The position numbers and the translations under genes are program-made. The notes under the pieces were generated by a model. The model saw nothing but the letters and a program-made list of their open reading frames with translations. It did no database searches and was not told where the DNA came from. DNA of 9,221 nucleotides from Methanothrix sp. (GTDB lineage Archaea > Halobacteriota > Methanosarcinia > Methanotrichales > Methanotrichaceae), in assembly GCA_028679775.1 (NCBI GenBank), contig JAJRAX010000248.1, positions 1 to 9,221 on the forward strand. The letters are read 5' to 3'. Below are positions 5,813 to 9,221 of this stretch, piece after piece. Position 1 is the stretch's first letter. Each line of letters opens with the position of its first letter.

Positions 5813-6885
5813 GGGTTGCCATTTTCCTGGACTACATCGGAGCCATAGGCGGAGGTGAGCGCGTTGCTCTGTTGCTGGCCAGTGCACTTAAGGCAGACAT
5901 AATAACCACGGATATTAGCCCGGAAGCTGTGCAGCGACTGGGATACGGGGATGTCAGAATAAGAAGCCTGGGCAAGACGGTAAAGCTTCCTCCTTTCAAG
6001 CAGATCTCCGCATCGCTTTTATTTGCCACGTGTGATTTCTCGAATGAGTATGACTTTTTTATTTTTTCTGGAAACTGGTCTCATTACGCAGCTAAGAGGC
6101 ACCATCCTAATCTCTGGTATTGTTACACTCCCGTGAGGGCATTCTATGACCTGAAGGAGGTTATGATCTCCAGGCAATCCAATGCAGTCAGGCGAATTCT
6201 GGCAGCTCTGTGGATTGGAACGCATGCCTGGTTTGATCAGCGCTCAGTGCGAAACCTGGACAGAATAGTGGCAATCAGCGCCAATGTGCAGCGGCGCATA
6301 AAGTATTATCATAACAGATCCGCAGAAGTGATTTATCCGCCGGTGGATACCGGCAAGTTCAGATACGATGAGCATGGCGATTTCTGGCTCTCCGTTAACA
6401 GAATCTACCCCGAAAAGAGGATAGATCTGCAGTTCGAGGTATTCAGGGCACTTCCGGAAGAAAGGATGGTAGTAATTGGGGGATATGCAGAAGGCGATCA
6501 TGCTGCCAGATACTATAAAAAACTGACATTGGATATCCCAGAGAATGTTGAAATGCGTGGAGCCGTCAGCGAAGAAGAGTTGATAGAACTCTATGCTCGT
6601 TGCAAAGGCTTAATATGCACAGCGCAAGATGAAGACTTCGGACTGACGCCCGTCGAGGCCATGGCTAGCGGCAAGCCTGTGGTGGCCGTGAATGAAGGTG
6701 GCTTTAAGGAGACTGTAATAGACGGCAAAACCGGATTGCTGGTGAAAGCTAACAAAGAGGAACTGAAGGCAGCCGTGAAAGAGATAGCCAGACATCCAGA
6801 AAGATATAAGGAAGCATGCCTGACGCGCGCCAAGGAGTTCGACACTCACATATTCCTGGAAAGAATCAACAAGAATATATCTTGA
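5809..6885 (+). CDS. Glycosyltransferase family 4 (GT-B fold)
   Basis: A 358-aa retaining GT-B glycosyltransferase that probably adds a sugar from a nucleotide-sugar donor to the growing chain on a lipid carrier at the inner face of the membrane. The N-terminal domain opens with [14 protein letters not shown], the glycine-rich acceptor-side loop. The C-terminal domain has [13 protein letters not shown] (donor-site R/K), the EX7E motif with E275 and E283 in [14 protein letters not shown], and a GGFKETV loop. There are no membrane helices. The start is TTG at 5809, overlapping the TGA of the upstream gene as TTGA, with AAGGGA shortly before, so translational coupling is likely. A mannosyl- or rhamnosyltransferase would fit the GDP-sugar context, but donor and linkage are inferred. 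It is the only glycosyltransferase in the window, so others must act elsewhere. Confidence 0.88.
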   Translation: MRVAIFLDYIGAIGGGERVALLLASALKADIITTDISPEAVQRLGYGDVRIRSLGKTVKLPPFKQISASLLFATCDFSNEYDFFIFSGNWSHYAAKRHHPNLWYCYTPVRAFYDLKEVMISRQSNAVRRILAALWIGTHAWFDQRSVRNLDRIVAISANVQRRIKYYHNRSAEVIYPPVDTGKFRYDEHGDFWLSVNRIYPEKRIDLQFEVFRALPEERMVVIGGYAEGDHAARYYKKLTLDIPENVEMRGAVSEEELIELYARCKGLICTAQDEDFGLTPVEAMASGKPVVAVNEGGFKETVIDGKTGLLVKANKEELKAAVKEIARHPERYKEACLTRAKEFDTHIFLERINKNIS

Positions 6886-6907
6886 GGCATAATTTTGGGT
6901 AAGCTCA

Positions 6908-7690
6908 ATGATGACTTTAAGCCATCTCCATGTGTTGTGGAGTTACAGAGATCTAGTAATTCGCCTGGCCTGGAGCGATTTCAAGCTGCGCTACAAGAGT
7001 TCCGCGCTGGGTTTCTTCTGGTCGCTTCTGGAGCCACTGCTCATGCTTATAGTGCTTTACATGGTCTTTTCTAACCTCATGCGCATCCAGGTGGAGCACT
7101 ATCAACTCTTTCTGTTGCTCGGCATAATTACCTGGAACTTCCTAGAAAGAGGGACGTCCATGAGCATCGGAGGTATCATCGGAAAGCCCAGCCTGGTTCA
7201 GAAGGTATATTTTCCCAGGGACATCCTGGTGATATCTACCTGCTTTACGGCTCTGATGATGACGGCACTGGAGATCGTGGTCTTCGTGATCTTCATGGTC
7301 GTCTTCAGGGTCGTTCCAGGTGTAGCGGTAGCATATCTCCCCATATTATTTGTATTCGAATTTATAACAGTCCTGGGATTATCGATGGCGTTAGCTGCTC
7401 TTAATGTTTACTTTCGAGACGTGCAGTTCATTTGGCGGCTCATCCTTCAGATTGGGTTCTTCGCGACACCGGTTATATATCCGATATCTATATTTCCACC
7501 AAACCTTCAAAAATTTATAATGCTGAACCCAATGGCATGTCTCATCTCTATGATGAGGGATTGTACCCTTTATCAGATGGCTCCGGCTTCTGCCGAGCTG
7601 GCGTATGTGGTCGTATCGGCGTTGGCTCTGCTCTTCATAGGATATCTTATCTTCGGGCGACTGGAACCAAAATTTGCGGAGGCGATCTAG
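6908..7690 (+). CDS. wzm: ABC-2 type polysaccharide export permease (Wzm-like)
   Basis: A 260-aa integral membrane protein of the ABC-2 exporter family. It has the N-terminal amphipathic stretch (residues about 18-34, ending in KLRYKSSALGFFW), then about six hydrophobic helices near 35-58, 66-82, 108-132, 137-165, 174-195 and 228-248. The conserved NVYFRDV segment before TM5 and the typical end RLEPKFAEAI are both visible. It forms the dimeric channel that exports lipid-linked polysaccharide. The start is ATG at 6908 (or the adjacent ATG at 6911); the upstream signal is weak. It follows the GT gene by 22 bases, and its TAG stop is 2 bases from the start of the partner ATPase. The pairing with a Wzt-type ATPase makes a polysaccharide exporter far more likely than a drug exporter. 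Confidence 0.92.
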   Translation: MMTLSHLHVLWSYRDLVIRLAWSDFKLRYKSSALGFFWSLLEPLLMLIVLYMVFSNLMRIQVEHYQLFLLLGIITWNFLERGTSMSIGGIIGKPSLVQKVYFPRDILVISTCFTALMMTALEIVVFVIFMVVFRVVPGVAVAYLPILFVFEFITVLGLSMALAALNVYFRDVQFIWRLILQIGFFATPVIYPISIFPPNLQKFIMLNPMACLISMMRDCTLYQMAPASAELAYVVVSALALLFIGYLIFGRLEPKFAEAI

Positions 7691-7692
7691 AA

Positions 7693-8922
7693 TTGTCCGC
7701 CGTTGAGGTCAATGGCCTCTGGAAAACCTTTCAGATTCCTCATGAGCGGAAGACGACGCTCTTTGAGAATCTGGTAGGGCTGATGAAACCCAGGCAGTAT
7801 GAGAGCTACACGGTATTGAAAGACGTGAGCTTTGAGGTAGAAGTGGGTGAATGTATTGGCATAATAGGAGACAACGGCTCTGGCAAGAGCACGTTGCTCA
7901 AGATTATTGCCAACATCTTGCGGCCCACCAAGGGAGAGGTAAAAGTAAGGGGATTGATGACGCCATTCCTTGAGCTGGGCGTGGGCTTTCAGCCAGACCT
8001 CACCGTGAGGGAGAATGTGGGCATCTATGCCACAATTATGGGACTATCCAACGGAGAGATAAGGGAGAAGATGAACGAGGTCATAGAGTTTGCTGACCTC
8101 AGAAAGTTCGAGGACACAAAGCTAAAGAACCTCTCATCCGGGATGCAAGTTCGTCTGGCGTTCTCTACTGCTATCCAGACGGATCCTGACGTGCTTTTGG
8201 TGGATGAGGCTCTGGCAGTTGGAGACATGGAGTTTCAGCAGAAGTGCTTCCAGGTCTTCAAGAAGTACAGGAATGAGGGAGTCACAATACTCTTTGTATC
8301 ACATGACATGAACGCAGTAAGGAGGCTCTGTGATCGGGTATTGCTTCTGCGTAATGGGGAGCGTATAGATTTTGGTGATACAAACAAAATTATAGATAAA
8401 TACATATATGCCGTAGATGAGACGACTAATGAGGATGCTAAGGCTACGGTAGAGAAAGAGACCAGGTGGGGCAATAAGCTTATAGAGATAACTCATGTTA
8501 AGTTCATAGATAAATGCGGAAAAGAGAACGACAATTTCATATCTGGGGACTCGTTTGTCGTGAGGATATTCTATCAGGCGCATGAGAAGATAGTATCACC
8601 GGTTTTCGGGATAATTTTCTATTCTCAAGAGACCTACTGTTATGGAACTACCACGGAGTTCAAGGGATGTGATACAGGGATTATCGAGGGTAGTGGCTAT
8701 GTCGATCTGCTTATGGAGAACTTGCACCTCCTGCAAGGACGGTTCGATGTTACTGTTGCAGTAGCTTCCTCGGACTACAAAACGCAATACGATTGGCACG
8801 ACCGGCTATACTCATTCAATGTACACAATCCAACAAGAGACCAAGGCATATTCGCGATGGAAGGCAACTGGACATTACGTCAACTGCCATCCAGTGAAAG
8901 GGATGGCTTGTCAAAGCCGTAG
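7693..8922 (+). CDS. wzt: Polysaccharide ABC exporter ATPase with C-terminal Wzt domain
   Basis: A 409-aa cytoplasmic ATPase that powers export through the preceding permease. Nucleotide-binding domain: Walker A GDNGSGKST at 59-67, Q-loop Q100, signature LSSGM at 147-151, Walker B LLVDE at 168-172 with E172, and switch H204. Residues from about 253 to 397 (RWGNKLIEITHV to EGNWTL) match the Wzt C-terminal beta-sandwich, which in bacterial O9a-type systems recognises the chemically capped end of the chain. TTG at 7693 was chosen because it follows GGAGG (7678-7682) by 10 bases, sits 2 bases after the permease stop, and puts the protein start in register with Wzt homologs; the longer frame upstream is only the permease read out of frame. 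The last 10 or so residues and the TAG stop run into IS605-type end sequence, so the natural C-terminus may have been altered. Confidence 0.93.
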   Translation: MSAVEVNGLWKTFQIPHERKTTLFENLVGLMKPRQYESYTVLKDVSFEVEVGECIGIIGDNGSGKSTLLKIIANILRPTKGEVKVRGLMTPFLELGVGFQPDLTVRENVGIYATIMGLSNGEIREKMNEVIEFADLRKFEDTKLKNLSSGMQVRLAFSTAIQTDPDVLLVDEALAVGDMEFQQKCFQVFKKYRNEGVTILFVSHDMNAVRRLCDRVLLLRNGERIDFGDTNKIIDKYIYAVDETTNEDAKATVEKETRWGNKLIEITHVKFIDKCGKENDNFISGDSFVVRIFYQAHEKIVSPVFGIIFYSQETYCYGTTTEFKGCDTGIIEGSGYVDLLMENLHLLQGRFDVTVAVASSDYKTQYDWHDRLYSFNVHNPTRDQGIFAMEGNWTLRQLPSSERDGLSKP

Positions 8923-9012
8923 AAGCCCCTACTCCTTCTGGGTAGGAAGCCATTCTAGAAAAGCAGGCAGAAGACCTGCTCCCTTCAGGGGGCGGGATGA
9001 ATGCCGTACCTA
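8917..9012 (+). mobile_element. IS605-type remnant: right-end-like and left-end-like hairpins back to back
   Basis: 8917-8955 resembles the right end of the TnpB element: CGTAGAAGCCCC, a hairpin of CCTAC (8928-8932) with GTAGG (8942-8946), then GGAAG. The TnpB right end reads CGTAGGAAGCCC, hairpin, GAGGAAGTCAC. Directly after it, 8956-9012 is a copy of the left end. There is no tnpB or other gene between or next to the two ends. The remnant starts at the wzt stop codon and may act as the operon's transcript end. The right-end resemblance is by eye and moderate; the left-end identity is strong. Confidence 0.55.
8956..9012 (+). repeat. Left-end hairpin repeat, 57 bp, copy 2 (inverted relative to copy 1)
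   Basis: It matches the minus strand of 2358-2414 at 54 of 57 positions, differing at 8977, 8980 and 9008. The stem is CCTGCTCCC (8975-8983) with GGGGGCGGG (8988-8996) around TTCA. The two differences inside the stem turn G-C pairs into G-T/U wobbles, so pairing is kept on the plus strand. Confidence 0.75.
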
Positions 9013-9047
9013 CTGCATTTGGGTCGTGTACTCGGTTAACTGAATAA

Positions 9048-9055
9048 TTTATATA
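9048..9055 (+). promoter_or_regulatory. TATA box of the gene at the right edge
   Basis: TTTATATA in an A/T-rich stretch, about 36 bases before the ATG at 9088. The expected start of transcription is near 9078, giving a short leader. Confidence 0.5.
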
Positions 9056-9087
9056 TTGGCACCTCCAACTATGATTGGGATATAGCG

Positions 9088-9221
9088 ATGGATGAAGAGC
9101 TGGATTTATCGAACTACTGGTGTTGGCAGGAGGACTGCCCCGATCATGGGAAAACCTGTGCTGGAAACATAGTTCTGAAGGAACGATACGGGAAAGATAA
9201 TAGAGCGCTTCTCAAATGCAA
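9088..9221 (+). CDS. N-terminus of a probable transposase with a cysteine-rich zinc-binding head
   Basis: Only 44 codons are visible before the window ends. The protein begins MDEELDLSNYWCWQEDCPDH and continues with a Cys-containing GKTCAGNI, KERYGKDNRALLKC. The pattern of Cys residues, then GNI-x-ERYGK and a further Cys, resembles the zinc-ribbon N-terminus of transposases common in methanogen genomes (IS1/ISNCY-like, with a helix-turn-helix expected next). The family is recalled from pattern, not from a search. The start at 9088 fits the TATA box; an earlier ATG at 9071 meets a stop within five codons. Together with the IS remnant at 8917-9012 it marks the right edge of the polysaccharide operon as a mobile-element hot spot. 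Confidence 0.5.
   Translation, partial: MDEELDLSNYWCWQEDCPDHGKTCAGNIVLKERYGKDNRALLKC

Noticed and set aside
7432..7692. N-terminal extension that would make the Wzt protein 496 aa
   Set aside because: It is out-of-frame reading of the permease C-terminus. The TTG at 7693 has a ribosome site and matches the normal start of the ATPase family.
8890..8922. Shared LSKP residues at the ends of TnpB and Wzt, suggesting a tnpB fragment fused to wzt
   Set aside because: The four residues are encoded by different codons at every position and the flanking residues do not align, so the likeness is probably chance, although the stop-codon region itself resembles the right end.
1..9221. CRISPR array, tRNA or rRNA genes
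   Set aside because: No regularly spaced direct repeats and no tRNA- or rRNA-like stretch were seen on either strand; the only clear repeat is the inverted 57-bp block.

Overview
The window looks like chromosomal DNA of a methanogenic archaeon. The best guess is the Methanothrix/Methanosaeta group, but that is inference from gene types and style, not from a database match. The archaeal signs are the N-terminus of an archaeal/eukaryotic-type DNA primase small subunit, TATA boxes 24-30 bases upstream of starts that have little or no leader, and repeated use of TTG start codons behind Shine-Dalgarno sequences.

Layout. (1) Positions 1-1063, minus strand: a nitrilase-family hydrolase followed by the primase gene priS, which runs off the left edge. 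They form a tight pair behind a promoter near 1084-1093. (2) About 1101-2414, minus strand: a compact IS605/IS1341-type element with an intact TnpB of 381 aa, its own promoter, a right-end hairpin and a left-end hairpin, but no TnpA. (3) 2414-2545, plus strand: the last 43 codons of a second potassium-channel gene, cut off exactly at the left end of that element. (4) 2662-3531, plus: an intact voltage-gated K+ channel with a full S4 sensor, TVGYGD filter and a C-terminal cysteine motif. (5) 3656-8922, plus: a five-gene surface-polysaccharide cassette: an NAD-type sugar epimerase/dehydrogenase, a GDP-mannose 4,6-dehydratase-like enzyme, a GT4 glycosyltransferase, and a Wzm/Wzt ABC exporter whose ATPase carries a C-terminal Wzt-type sugar-recognition domain. 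Spacing is tight from gene to gene, so it is probably one transcript. (6) 8917-9012: IS605-type right-end-like and left-end-like hairpins lying back to back with no transposase between them. The left-end part is a 57-bp near copy (54/57) of the one at 2358-2414, in inverted orientation. (7) 9088-9221: the start of another probable transposase with its own TATA box, cut by the window edge.

The polysaccharide genes plausibly work together. The dehydratase makes a GDP-4-keto-6-deoxyhexose, the first SDR enzyme may reduce or epimerise it, the GT4 enzyme adds a sugar, and Wzm/Wzt exports the finished lipid-linked chain. The organisation recalls bacterial A-band/D-rhamnan and O9a clusters, but the sugar is not provable from sequence. 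The most unusual signals are the decayed channel paralog at the IS junction, the inverted IS-end copies bracketing the channel and polysaccharide genes, the RE-LE junction-like remnant, the nitrilase promoter occupying the position of the TnpB guide, and a Lys-to-Arg change in the first SDR active site.
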